The position numbers and the translations under genes were made by a program. From Ideonella sp. (GTDB lineage Bacteria > Pseudomonadota > Gammaproteobacteria > Burkholderiales > Burkholderiaceae_C): a stretch of 64,000 bases of DNA. The notes under the pieces were generated by a model, which saw only the letters and a program-made list of their open reading frames with translations, had not been told where the DNA came from and ran no database searches. How positions within the stretch are numbered: position 1 is the stretch's first letter; each line of letters begins with the position of its first letter. Positions 49,658-57,918 of the stretch are shown here, piece by piece. The stretch is taken from contig NZ_JADJDO010000009.1 of the NCBI RefSeq assembly GCF_016702655.1, forward strand, positions 124,001-188,000. The letters are read 5' to 3'.

Positions 49658-51652
49658 TCAGCCGGCAAAGGCCGCGAGATTGCTCGCGTGGCGCGGCCGG
49701 TAGTGCGATTCGAAGTCGCCCCAGAAGGCGATCGGCCGGTCGCTCACCTGGACTTCATCCCCTTGACGGCGGATGACCAGCCACTTGTGCCACTCGGGCG
49801 GATCCATCTGCGGATAGTCGAGGCGCTCGAAGTGCAGCACCGCGCTGGAAGCCCTGCGGGCCTGGCAGGCGGCAACGATCATGCGCGCGCAGCACAGGAT
49901 GTCGTCGACCTCCAGCACGCGCATCAGCTGGTGCGGGTTGGCGGCGGCCGTGCGCGGCGCCTCGGTCTCCTGCAGATCCACGAGCCAGCGCTCGGCCAGG
50001 CCGAGCAGTTCGGCATTCTTCGGCTCGCTGCAGTAGTTCTGCATCACGCGTGCGATGGCCGCGTTGAGCTCCTTCCAGTCGGGGCCGTTCGCGTCGGCCG
50101 ACAAGGGCGCGTAGATGCGCTGCTGCTCGCGCTCGAGCTGCGCGCGGTCGACCGGCATCAGGGCGCGTTCGCGCGCAAACAGCGCGGCCCGCGCGCCGGC
50201 ATAGCGCCCGGTGGTCGCGGCGTGGGAGTGATCCTGGCCGCCGAACAGTCCGTCGCCGGCACCGAACAGCCCCGGCAGGTTGGACATCAGGTCCCAGTCC
50301 ACCAACAGCCCGCCGCACACGCCCTGCTCGCCGAAGGTGCGCTCCTGCGGCAGCACCGGCTCGCGCATGCCCTGGCCGCGCAGGAAGTCGTAGGACTGGA
50401 GCATGTCGCGGTCGGGGTCGAAGCCGGCCTCGGTGTACGAACGCATCACCGGGATGCGCGTCTTGCCTTCGTTGCCGACCATCACGCCCCAGATCGCACG
50501 CCGCTCGTGGTCGGGCATTCCGGCCAGGTCGGCATAGAACGGTGGCGTGAACTCGCCGCGGCGCATGCGCGCGTCCAGGTCCGGCGTCGGCCGCGGGCCG
50601 AGGTACTGCACCAGCCCGGGATGCGGCTGCGAGCTCGAGCCGCCGCCCATGATGAAGAAGCTCTGCCCCTCGGCCGGCCGGGTGCGCTCGGCCAGTGTCG
50701 CCAGCGGGCGGCCCCAGGCGTCGACCCACGGTACCTCCTTGCCGTTCGCGTCGACGATCGTGCACGGATACCAGGTGTTGATCGCGTTGCCGCTGCCGTA
50801 GGGCGGGAAGGCGTAGGCGCTGCCGAACGGCGAGCGCATCGACTTCTCCATCATCGTGAACTCGGCGCCGGCGCGCCACGCGATCGCGTAGCCGGTGCCC
50901 GAGCATGACGGTGGACGAAAGGTCGAGATGCCCCGCAGTTCGGACGAGAAGGTCCAGATGCGCTGCGGCCGGTTTGCCGCGAGCACGGTCGCCTTGGCGC
51001 GCACGACGACCGTCGCACCGCTGCGCGTGTGCACGCCGCAGGCACCGACCACCGCCGCGCCGGGCTGGCCACCCTCGGTGAGCAGTGCGGTCACCGCCAC
51101 GCGATCGAACACGCGCACTCCCAGGCGCCGGCACTCCTCGCGCAGCAACGGCTTGAAGTTGTGGCCCCACACGCGCACCACGGAGCGGCCGACGTAGTCG
51201 TAGGCGAACAGCAGCCGGCTTGCCGGGTCGCGGAAGTCGGCGCCGGCGAACTCGTCGTCGGTGTCGCGCACCTTGCCGCCGTAGCGCTCCATCTCGAGCA
51301 GCGTCTCGTAGGCCGAGGCGCACTGGATGTAGGTCGAGATGCCGTTGCGGTACCCGCCCTGGTTGTCGATCAGGGCCTGGCTGAACTGCTCGGGGCCGAC
51401 GGCCGACGCCGGGTTGTCGGCAGCCCATTGCCAATGGTCGACTCCGGCACCGCCGGCGCCGCTGCGTTCGGTGGCTGCCTTCTCCAGGATGACCACCCGC
51501 GCACCGCAGCGCGCGGCCGAAATCGCCGCCCAGACGCCGGCGATGCCGCCACCGATGACCAGCACGTCGGCTTCCAGCTTGCGCTCGTGCCCGTAGGCGA
51601 GCGTGTAGGGCCAGGGCTGGGCGTGACCGAGGGCGGGGGCGGCAGTCGACAT
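49658..51652 (-). CDS. AprA-like FAD oxidoreductase (fumarate-reductase/succinate-dehydrogenase flavoprotein superfamily)
   Basis: 664 residues from the ATG at 51652. The FAD-binding N-terminus is ADVLVIGGGIAGVWAAISAARCGARVVILEK, then SGAGGAGVDHWQWAADNPASA, GNAINTWYPCTIVDANGKEVPWVD, SLPG-like LPGLFGAGDGLFGGQDHSHAATTGRYAG and a long helical C-terminal domain. The overall layout resembles adenylylsulfate reductase alpha. No sat, dsr or qmo gene is present, so APS is an unlikely substrate. The ferredoxin gene ends 2 nt upstream, so they form a two-subunit redox enzyme. The neighbouring Bug and Rieske genes suggest a carbon-compound catabolic role. Confidence 0.82.
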   Translation of the reverse strand: MSTAAPALGHAQPWPYTLAYGHERKLEADVLVIGGGIAGVWAAISAARCGARVVILEKAATERSGAGGAGVDHWQWAADNPASAVGPEQFSQALIDNQGGYRNGISTYIQCASAYETLLEMERYGGKVRDTDDEFAGADFRDPASRLLFAYDYVGRSVVRVWGHNFKPLLREECRRLGVRVFDRVAVTALLTEGGQPGAAVVGACGVHTRSGATVVVRAKATVLAANRPQRIWTFSSELRGISTFRPPSCSGTGYAIAWRAGAEFTMMEKSMRSPFGSAYAFPPYGSGNAINTWYPCTIVDANGKEVPWVDAWGRPLATLAERTRPAEGQSFFIMGGGSSSQPHPGLVQYLGPRPTPDLDARMRRGEFTPPFYADLAGMPDHERRAIWGVMVGNEGKTRIPVMRSYTEAGFDPDRDMLQSYDFLRGQGMREPVLPQERTFGEQGVCGGLLVDWDLMSNLPGLFGAGDGLFGGQDHSHAATTGRYAGARAALFARERALMPVDRAQLEREQQRIYAPLSADANGPDWKELNAAIARVMQNYCSEPKNAELLGLAERWLVDLQETEAPRTAAANPHQLMRVLEVDDILCCARMIVAACQARRASSAVLHFERLDYPQMDPPEWHKWLVIRRQGDEVQVSDRPIAFWGDFESHYRPRHASNLAAFAG

Positions 51653-51654
51653 CT

Positions 51655-51954
51655 TCAGACCCGGAAGTGCTCGCCGGTGGCCTTGCGCTTGAAGCGCACG
51701 CGCTGCTGCAGCGGGTGGTTCAGGCGGATCGCGCCCGGGCGCGGACAGTCGTCGACACAGGGCCCGCAGTACCAGCACTCGTCGGGATGCAGGATCAGCG
51801 GCGGCTTGCCCTTCTCCGGATTCGGGACGAACACGTCTTCCAGGCAGACCGTCAGGCAGCGGTTGCAGCCATCGCAGATCGCCGCATCGAAGAGCACCGG
51901 GTTGCCGGGCGTGACGCGGTTGGGCAAGGCATAGGCGGGTGGAAATTCGGCCAT
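51655..51954 (-). CDS. Two-[4Fe-4S] ferredoxin-type subunit
   Basis: 99 residues. Two Cys motifs, CDGCNRCLTVC (about 28-38) and CWYCGPCVDDCP (about 60-71), each C-x2-C-x2-C-x3-C, place two [4Fe-4S] clusters. The layout is AprB-like but shorter, without the long C-terminal tail. It ends 2 nt before the flavoprotein start, so it is the obvious electron partner. It starts 100 nt downstream of the LuxR-type regulator gene on the same strand. Confidence 0.92.
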   Translation of the reverse strand: MAEFPPAYALPNRVTPGNPVLFDAAICDGCNRCLTVCLEDVFVPNPEKGKPPLILHPDECWYCGPCVDDCPRPGAIRLNHPLQQRVRFKRKATGEHFRV

Positions 51955-52054
51955 CGTGCGCTCGGCGGTGAACGGGTGCGCGCAGCATCGACGATCGCGG
52001 CGCGCGTGTCTGTCCCCTGCGCTGGGGACAGCGCGGCGAACGGCGTGTCGTCGC

Positions 52055-52804
52055 TCACCAGCAGAGCGCGAACAACTCGGCCTGGCTGGTCACGCCCAGC
52101 CGCGCGTAGCCACGCTTGCGGTAGGTGAGCACCGAGGCCATGCCGATGCACAGATCGAGCGCGATGCCCTGCGAGGTCATGCCGAGCAGCACGCGTGCCA
52201 GCACCGCCCGTTCGCGTGGCGTCAGCGCGCCGCAGACGGCATGCAGCCTTGCGCTCAGGGCCTCGATGCGATCGGCCCGGTCGCGCGAGCGCAATTGAAC
52301 GCCCACGATCTCGACATGCTTGGCAGCGAGTGCGGCGAACAGCGATGCCCACTCGTCCAGCCAGGTGCGCTCGCCGTGGGAGAACTCGCCGCTCGCCGCA
52401 AGGCGATACAGGTTCAGCGCAACGCGCTGCCCGCCGACGGAAGTGATCGCCGACCAGCGCTGCCGCAGGCCGGCCGGCCCCTGCCACACGCGCCGGTAGC
52501 CGGCATCGGCAATCGTCGCCCCGTCCATCAGGTGCACCGTGACGCCGGGGCCGACGGGAAGGTGCGCAACCGGATCGTGCCGGTACAGCCCGGCCAGATA
52601 GGCCTGCTGCACCTGGCCCACGAGCTGCCCGCCGCGCCAGCTGGCCGATTCGAGCACCGGCGGCCCCGCGCGATCGGCAAATCGCATCAGGCACACATGG
52701 TCGACCGGCACCGCGCGGTTCAGCGAGGCCACCAGTGCGCTCGCGAATGCCATCCCGCCGAGCGCCGAGATGGCAGGGAGCAGGGACTCGGGTGCATGGG
52801 TCAT
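52055..52804 (-). CDS. LuxR-type HTH regulator
   Basis: 249 residues. The N-terminal region of about 170 residues has no recognised sensor family (PVDHVCLMRFADRAGPPVLESASW, AYLAGLYRHDPVAHL). It could be a GAF-like or autoinducer-like ligand pocket. The C-terminal GerE domain (about 190-245) reads LTPRERAVLARVLLGMTSQGIALDLCIGMASVLTYRKRGYARLGVTSQAEL. There is no receiver Asp, so it is not a classical response regulator. It is immediately upstream of the ferredoxin/flavoprotein genes on the same strand and probably controls them. No lux box was searched reliably. Confidence 0.85.
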   Translation of the reverse strand: MTHAPESLLPAISALGGMAFASALVASLNRAVPVDHVCLMRFADRAGPPVLESASWRGGQLVGQVQQAYLAGLYRHDPVAHLPVGPGVTVHLMDGATIADAGYRRVWQGPAGLRQRWSAITSVGGQRVALNLYRLAASGEFSHGERTWLDEWASLFAALAAKHVEIVGVQLRSRDRADRIEALSARLHAVCGALTPRERAVLARVLLGMTSQGIALDLCIGMASVLTYRKRGYARLGVTSQAELFALCW

Positions 52805-52846
52805 CGTCGCTACTTCCTGGACCGCCGAGCAGCCCCGACCCCGGCG

Positions 52847-53311
52847 TCAAGGCCGGGCGAGGTCGTCGCCCATCAACGAGCGGCCATGTTCCGCCAGCCG
52901 CTCCAGCATCTCGAACAAGGCCTCCTGCTCGCGCTCGCTCAGCACCGACAGCAGCCTGGCGTCGATCTTCCGCGCATGCGCGAACACCTTGCGAAACAGC
53001 GCGCGGCCCTCGCGGGTCAGCGACAGCATCACGCGCCGACCGTCGCGTGCGTCGTCATCGCCACGCACCAGGCCCCGGGCGATCAGGCCCGTCACCGCGC
53101 GGCTGGCCTGGGCCAGTTGAACATCGACCTCGCGGGCGAGTTGCTGCAGCGACAAGGGCCCGTCCAGCGCCAGGTTGCCGATCAGGCGCCACTCGACCCC
53201 CGTGACGCCGAAACGCTCGCTGTACGCGGCGTGCGATGGCTTCGCCGTGAAGACGATCGCCTTCTGCAGGCGGTAGGTGATCAGATCGCGGATCGTGAGG
53301 GCTTGTGGCAT
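52847..53311 (-). CDS. MarR-family repressor
   Basis: 154 residues from the ATG at 53311 (MPQALTIRDLITYRLQKAI). Winged-helix core: RFGVTGVEWRLIGNLALDGPLSLQQLAREVDVQLAQASRAVTGLIARGLVRGDDDARDGRRVMLSLTREG, the normal MarR order with the DxR wing. The frame stays open upstream to 53500, but that extension is Pro/Ala-rich, includes a long C-tract and covers the probable operator, so it is unlikely to be translated. It is divergent from the TPP-enzyme operon, its likely target, responding to a catabolite or aromatic ligand. Confidence 0.88.
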   Translation of the reverse strand: MPQALTIRDLITYRLQKAIVFTAKPSHAAYSERFGVTGVEWRLIGNLALDGPLSLQQLAREVDVQLAQASRAVTGLIARGLVRGDDDARDGRRVMLSLTREGRALFRKVFAHARKIDARLLSVLSEREQEALFEMLERLAEHGRSLMGDDLARP

Positions 53312-53341
53312 GTCGTTGTCGGCCGGGCCGGCGGCCGCGGC

Positions 53342-53365
53342 GGGGGGGGGGGGGGCGGGGGGGGG
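53342..53365. repeat. Long G homopolymer (G14-C-G9)
   Basis: G14 (53342-53355), C, G9 (53357-53365) on the plus strand, 31-54 nt upstream of the marR start. Tracts this long slip easily during replication and could vary marR expression; they are also error-prone in sequencing. Confidence 0.8.
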
Positions 53366-53469
53366 ATGCGCCAGCTTGTCCGGCTGGGCATGGCGGCGAG
53401 CCGGCAATGCGAGCGCGGCGGCGCCCGCCGAAGCGCAAGGGCAAGCCGCACGCCGCAACCGAAATATTT

Positions 53470-53486
53470 GCTTGACATTATCAAGC
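53470..53486. promoter_or_regulatory. Putative MarR operator
   Basis: GCTTGA-N5-TCAAGC, a perfect 17-bp inverted repeat in the AT-rich intergenic part between divergent marR and the TPP-enzyme gene. The embedded TTGACA (53473-53478) could serve as a -35 for the rightward operon. No convincing -10 was found. Confidence 0.6.
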
Positions 53487-53559
53487 ACCTGCCCAATCAT
53501 CGGAGCGCTTAATTGCTTTTGTCAATGAAGTTGCCGCATTCGCGGCCGGAGGCAAGCGG

Positions 53560-55236
53560 ATGCAGATGACAGGCGGGCAGGCACTGGCCCGGCAACTCGC
53601 CGCCGAGGGCGTGACCGACCTGTTCGGCATTCCGGGCGTGCAGTTGGACTGGGCGACCGATGCCCTGAACGATGTGCAGCCCCGCATTCGTTTCGTCGTG
53701 CCGCGCCATGAGCAGGCCGCGTCCTACATGGCCGACGGTTACGCGCGCACCACCGGCCGCCCGGGCGTGTGCATGGTCGTGCCCGGGCCGGGCCTGCTCA
53801 ATGCGTTGTCGGGCCTGGCCACGGCCTATGCCTGCTCGTCGCCGGTGCTGTGCATCGCGGGCCAGATTCCGTCCACCGCGATCGGCAAGGGCTGGGGGCT
53901 GCTGCACGAGGTCAGCAACCAGAGCGGCATGCTGGCCAGCGTCACCAAGTGGAGCCGCCTCGCGCGCACGCCGGCCGAAGTCGCAGCGCTCGTGCATCAG
54001 GCCTTCGTCGAATTGCGCAGCGGCCATCCGCGGCCGGTGGGCCTGGAGATTCCGCCCGATGTGCTGCAGGCCCGCGGCGATGTGTCGCTGCTGGCCGCGG
54101 CCGTCGCGCCTGCCCCCGCTGCGCCACCGGCTGCCGAGACCGCGACCGCGGCGCAGTGGCTGCGCGAGGCCGGGTTCCCCGTCGTCTATGCCGGCGGCGG
54201 TGTGATGGCGGCGGGCGCGTGCGAGGCGCTGCGCAAGCTGGCAGAACAGCTGCAGGCGCCGGTCGTGATGAGCGACAACGGCCGTGGCGCCCTGTCGGAT
54301 CGCCATCCTCTGGCGCTGATCAACCTGGGCGGCCGCGTGGTGCTGCCGCATGCCGATGTGGTGCTCGTGGTCGGCAGCCGATTCTCCAACGGCATGGGGC
54401 GGCCGCACTACGACGCACCGCACGCACGCTACATCTACCTCAATATCGAAGCTGGCGACATGGCGGACTCGCGGCCCGACGGCCTGCGACTGCTCGCCGA
54501 TGCGCGCACCGGGCTCGAGGCCCTGGCAGACGAGCTCGGCCCTGTGCAGCGCCCGCTGCGTCACGCGCAGGTGGCCGCCGTCAGGGCCTGGTGCAACGAG
54601 CAGATCGCCTGGATCGAGCCGCAGCGCAGTTATCTGCAGGTGCTGCGCGAGTCGATTCCGGACGATGGCGTGCTGGTCAGCGAGCTGACCCAGGTCGGCT
54701 ATGCCGCCCATTTCGGCTATCCGGTCCACCGGGCGCGCACGTTGATCACGCCGGGCTATCAAGGCACGCTGGGTTACGGCTTTCCGACCAGCCTCGGGGT
54801 GGCGATCGGCAACCCCGGGCGCGTGGTGGTGTCGATCAACGGTGACGGCGGGTTCGGCTGGGGACTGCAGGAACTGGCCACGGCCGCCCGATACCGGCCC
54901 AATCTGGTGGTGGTGGTGTTCGCCGACCAGGCGTTCGGCAATGTGCGCCGGATGCACAACAACGCCTTCCAGCGCGAGACCGGCACCGAACTGCACAACC
55001 CCGATTTCGTCAAGCTCGCCGACGCCTTCGGTCTGCCCGGCAACCGGGTCGACTCGCCGGCGGGTCTGCGCACTGCCCTGCAATCGGCCATCGCCGGCGG
55101 CGGGCCGGCGTTGATCGAAGTGGCGGTGTCCGCGATGCCGAGTCCTTGGCATCTGATCTACGGGTTCTCCAAGGCGCCGCGTCCGGCACCGCCCAATCCG
55201 CTGGGAGAGCCGGCCTGGATGCGGGCCACTTCATGA
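53560..55236 (+). CDS. Thiamine-diphosphate-dependent decarboxylase/carboligase (IlvB-like)
   Basis: 558 residues with the three-domain ThDP fold. The N-terminal pyrimidine-binding domain has DLFGIPGVQLDW and VVPRHEQAASYMADGYARTTG, including the activating Glu. The middle domain has PVVYAGGGVMAAGACEALRKLA. The PP domain carries GYGFPTSLGVAIG, the Mg/ThDP motif INGDGGFGWGLQELATAA and VVFADQAFGNVR (Asp-Gln where many have Asn-Asn). The sequence fits generic acetolactate-synthase-like decarboxylases rather than true IlvB, and no small subunit is present. Next to an aldehyde dehydrogenase, a 2-oxo-acid decarboxylase role is likely. It is first gene of the operon and overlaps the dehydrogenase start by 4 nt. 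Confidence 0.9.
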   Translation: MQMTGGQALARQLAAEGVTDLFGIPGVQLDWATDALNDVQPRIRFVVPRHEQAASYMADGYARTTGRPGVCMVVPGPGLLNALSGLATAYACSSPVLCIAGQIPSTAIGKGWGLLHEVSNQSGMLASVTKWSRLARTPAEVAALVHQAFVELRSGHPRPVGLEIPPDVLQARGDVSLLAAAVAPAPAAPPAAETATAAQWLREAGFPVVYAGGGVMAAGACEALRKLAEQLQAPVVMSDNGRGALSDRHPLALINLGGRVVLPHADVVLVVGSRFSNGMGRPHYDAPHARYIYLNIEAGDMADSRPDGLRLLADARTGLEALADELGPVQRPLRHAQVAAVRAWCNEQIAWIEPQRSYLQVLRESIPDDGVLVSELTQVGYAAHFGYPVHRARTLITPGYQGTLGYGFPTSLGVAIGNPGRVVVSINGDGGFGWGLQELATAARYRPNLVVVVFADQAFGNVRRMHNNAFQRETGTELHNPDFVKLADAFGLPGNRVDSPAGLRTALQSAIAGGGPALIEVAVSAMPSPWHLIYGFSKAPRPAPPNPLGEPAWMRATS

Positions 55237-56678
55237 AGCCCAGCCGACATCGTCTGTACATCGGCGGCCGATGGTGCGAGGCTGCCGGAACACAGCATCT
55301 GGACCTCGTCAACCCGGCCACCGGTGTGCGCATCGCCCGGGTGCCGTCCGCTGACGCAGAAGACGCCCGCCGCGCGGCGCAGGCCGCACGCGACGCCTTT
55401 GCGGGCTGGTCGCTGACGCCGGTGGCCGAGCGCGTCGCCGCGCTCGAGCGCATCCGCGCCGGGCTCGCTGCACGCGCCGACGAGGCCGCCGCGCTGATCA
55501 GCGCCCAGATGGGTGCACCGCTGGCTTTCGCCAAGGTCGCCCAGGTGGGCCTCGCGCTGCGCAATCTGGAGGCGGCGGTGGAAGCGGCCCCGACGCTGTG
55601 CGCCGAAGAAGCCATCGGCAACACCCTGGTACTGCGCGAGCCGATCGGGGTGGTGGCGGCGATCACGCCCTGGAACTTCCCGCTGCACCAGATCACTGCG
55701 AAGCTTGCACCGGCGTTGGTGGCAGGCTGCACGGTGGTGCTCAAGCCGAGTGAACTCACGCCGCTGGACGCCGGGCTGCTGGCCGAAGTCATCGACGGCG
55801 TGGGTTTGCCGCCCGGCGTCTTCAACCTGGTACACGGCACGGGGCCGGTGGTTGGAGAGGCCCTGGCCGCCGATCCCGAGGTCGACATGGTGAGCTTCAC
55901 CGGTTCGACCCGCGCCGGCCTGCGGGTCGCGCAACTGGCCGGCGCCAGCATCAAGAAGCTGGCGCTCGAACTCGGCGGAAAGTCGGCCAATGTGCTGCTG
56001 GACGATGCCGATCTGGACACCGTAGTGCCCATCGCCGTCGCCCAGTGTTTCGCCAACGCCGGCCAGATCTGCGCTGCATTGAGCCGTCTGCTGGTGCCGC
56101 ATCACCTGCTCGAAAAGGTCGAGGCGCTGGCGGCCGAAGCGGCCCGCGGCTGGTGCGTCGGAGACCCGCTGGACCCTCGGACACAGATGGGGCCGCTTGC
56201 ATCGCACCAGCAGCAGCAGCGGGTGCAGGCATCCATTCGGTCTGGCATCGACGGCGGCGCGCGATTGCTGTGCGGGGGCCTGGGCGTTGCGCCAGATTTG
56301 CCCGCCGGACTGCAGCGCGGCGCCTACGTCCGACCGACGGTGTTCGGCCGGGTCCACAACCAGATGCAGATCGCACAGGAAGAGATCTTCGGTCCGGTGC
56401 TGGCCATCCTGGGCTATGGCAGCGACGACGAAGCGGTACGCCTGGCCAACGACAGCCCATACGGTCTGTCAGGCGGTGTCTGGTCGGCCGACCCGGTGCG
56501 CGCCCAAGGCGTTGCGCGGCGCCTGCGCACCGGGCATGTGGTGATCAACGGCGCCCCGCTGAACGTCCGCGCGCCCTTCGGAGGCTGCAAGCGGTCGGGC
56601 CTGGGTCGCGAATACGGCCGCCACGGTCTCGAGGAGTTTGTCCAGCTCAAATCCCTGCAGGGCGCAGTTGCGGCCTGA
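55233..56678 (+). CDS. NAD(P)-dependent aldehyde dehydrogenase
   Basis: 481 residues. Standard ALDH landmarks: GVVAAITPWNFPLHQITAKLAPALVAGCTVVLKPSE (cofactor site), SFTGSTRAG, LALELGGKSANVLLDDAD (catalytic Glu), NAGQICAALSRLLV (catalytic Cys), QEEIFGPVLAIL and PFGGCKRSGLGREYG. It oxidises an aldehyde to a carboxylic acid. Translational coupling to the ThDP enzyme (4-nt overlap) suggests it takes the aldehyde released there. The specific substrate cannot be told. Confidence 0.95.
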   Translation: MKPSRHRLYIGGRWCEAAGTQHLDLVNPATGVRIARVPSADAEDARRAAQAARDAFAGWSLTPVAERVAALERIRAGLAARADEAAALISAQMGAPLAFAKVAQVGLALRNLEAAVEAAPTLCAEEAIGNTLVLREPIGVVAAITPWNFPLHQITAKLAPALVAGCTVVLKPSELTPLDAGLLAEVIDGVGLPPGVFNLVHGTGPVVGEALAADPEVDMVSFTGSTRAGLRVAQLAGASIKKLALELGGKSANVLLDDADLDTVVPIAVAQCFANAGQICAALSRLLVPHHLLEKVEALAAEAARGWCVGDPLDPRTQMGPLASHQQQQRVQASIRSGIDGGARLLCGGLGVAPDLPAGLQRGAYVRPTVFGRVHNQMQIAQEEIFGPVLAILGYGSDDEAVRLANDSPYGLSGGVWSADPVRAQGVARRLRTGHVVINGAPLNVRAPFGGCKRSGLGREYGRHGLEEFVQLKSLQGAVAA

Positions 56679-56721
56679 CCCGCTTGCTGCGGTAGCCGCC
56701 TCACCCCCCACCCACGACCTC

Positions 56722-57918
56722 ATGCCCGCACCTCCCACCCACCGCGCAGCAGCGGCGCTCACACCGGCCGACATTGCGCCCGAACACATCCGCGCCCTGC
56801 CGCCGGGTCCGCCGGGCCGGCCGGCCATCGTCGAGCCAGCGTCCGATACCCGGCCCGTCTGCATGATGGCGTCCAACGAAAATCCGCTCGGGGCCAGCCC
56901 CAAGGCATTGACCGCGCTGGCAAAGGCGTTGACGCAGGCCAGCCTCTATCCCGACGCCAACGGCTTCGAGCTCAAGGACGCCCTGCGACGCCGCTTCGGC
57001 ATCCCGATCGACCGCCTGTTGCTGGGCAACGGATCGAGCGAGTTGATCGACCTCGTCGCGCGAACCTTCCTGCGCCCGGGCGACGAGGCGGTGCACGCGC
57101 AGTACGCGTTCATCGCCTACCCGCTGGCCATCCAACTGGCCGATGCCACCGCCGTGCAGGTGGCGGCCGCGGACCATGGCCACGACCTCGATGCGATGCG
57201 AGCGGCGATCACCGGTCGAACCCGGCTGGTCTTCGTCGCCAATCCCAACAATCCCACCGGCACCCGGCTGAGCGAGGCCCAACTGCGGCGCTTCCTGGCC
57301 CATGTGCCATCCCAGGTGGCCGTGTTGCTCGATGAGGCTTACACCGAGTACCAGGCGCCGGAGGAACGCGTCGACTCGTTTGCGCTGGTTGACGAGTTTG
57401 CCAACCTCGTCGTCACGCGCAGCTTTTCCAAGGCCTACGGCCTGGCCGGCCTGCGCCTCGGTTACGCGGTGGGGCAGCCGGCGATGATCGAACTGCTCAA
57501 TCGGGTGCGTCCGGTGTTCAACGTCAATGCGCTGGCACAGGCCGCCGGCGCCGCCGCTCTGCTCGACGACGAATTCCTGCAACTCACCTATCGCACCAAC
57601 CGCGAAGGCATGTGCGAGTTGAGCCGGGAGTTCGATCGCCTGGCGCTGCGCCACATACCGTCGTGGGGCAATTTCCTGGCAGTGGACTTCGCGGGCCTGC
57701 CGCTGCCGGCCGCCGAAATCGCGCGCCGCCTGCAGCAAGCCGGCTTCGTCGTTCGTCCGTTGACGTCCTACGGGCTGCCCGACCATCTGCGCATCACGAT
57801 CGGCAAGCCCGACCAGAACCGCGCCTTCGTGGCGGCGCTCGAAACCGTGCTTCGCCAGTCGCCAGACCCTGGATCCGACAACCACAGCGGGCGACGCCCG
57901 CAAGGAGACCCCCAATGA
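56722..57918 (+). CDS. HisC-like class I/II aminotransferase
   Basis: 398 residues from the ATG at 56722, fold-type I PLP enzyme of the histidinol-phosphate aminotransferase group. ASNENPLGASPKALTAL, YPDANGFELKDALRRRFG, LLGNGSSELIDLVARTFL, VFVANPNNPTGT, VAVLLDEAYTEY and the PLP-Lys motif TRSFSKAYGLAGLRLGYAVG are visible. It is not in a his operon; the setting between an aldehyde dehydrogenase and a peptide-type importer favours an amino-acid or aromatic aminotransferase. It overlaps the solute-binding gene by 4 nt. The final 20 residues (DPGSDNHSGRRPQG) are probably a disordered tail. Confidence 0.92.
   Translation: MPAPPTHRAAAALTPADIAPEHIRALPPGPPGRPAIVEPASDTRPVCMMASNENPLGASPKALTALAKALTQASLYPDANGFELKDALRRRFGIPIDRLLLGNGSSELIDLVARTFLRPGDEAVHAQYAFIAYPLAIQLADATAVQVAAADHGHDLDAMRAAITGRTRLVFVANPNNPTGTRLSEAQLRRFLAHVPSQVAVLLDEAYTEYQAPEERVDSFALVDEFANLVVTRSFSKAYGLAGLRLGYAVGQPAMIELLNRVRPVFNVNALAQAAGAAALLDDEFLQLTYRTNREGMCELSREFDRLALRHIPSWGNFLAVDFAGLPLPAAEIARRLQQAGFVVRPLTSYGLPDHLRITIGKPDQNRAFVAALETVLRQSPDPGSDNHSGRRPQGDPQ

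Noticed and set aside
49658..51954. Dissimilatory sulfate reduction or sulfur oxidation locus
   Set aside because: Only AprA/AprB-like proteins are present, the ferredoxin is shorter than AprB, and none of sat, qmo, aprM or dsr is nearby.
53311..53500. 63-residue N-terminal extension of the MarR protein
   Set aside because: It is Pro/Ala-rich because of the G/C tract and would include the likely operator; the normal MarR N-terminus starts at 53311.
56722..57918. Histidine biosynthesis hisC
   Set aside because: No other his gene is adjacent; the operon is catabolic and transport-related, so a different amino donor is more likely.
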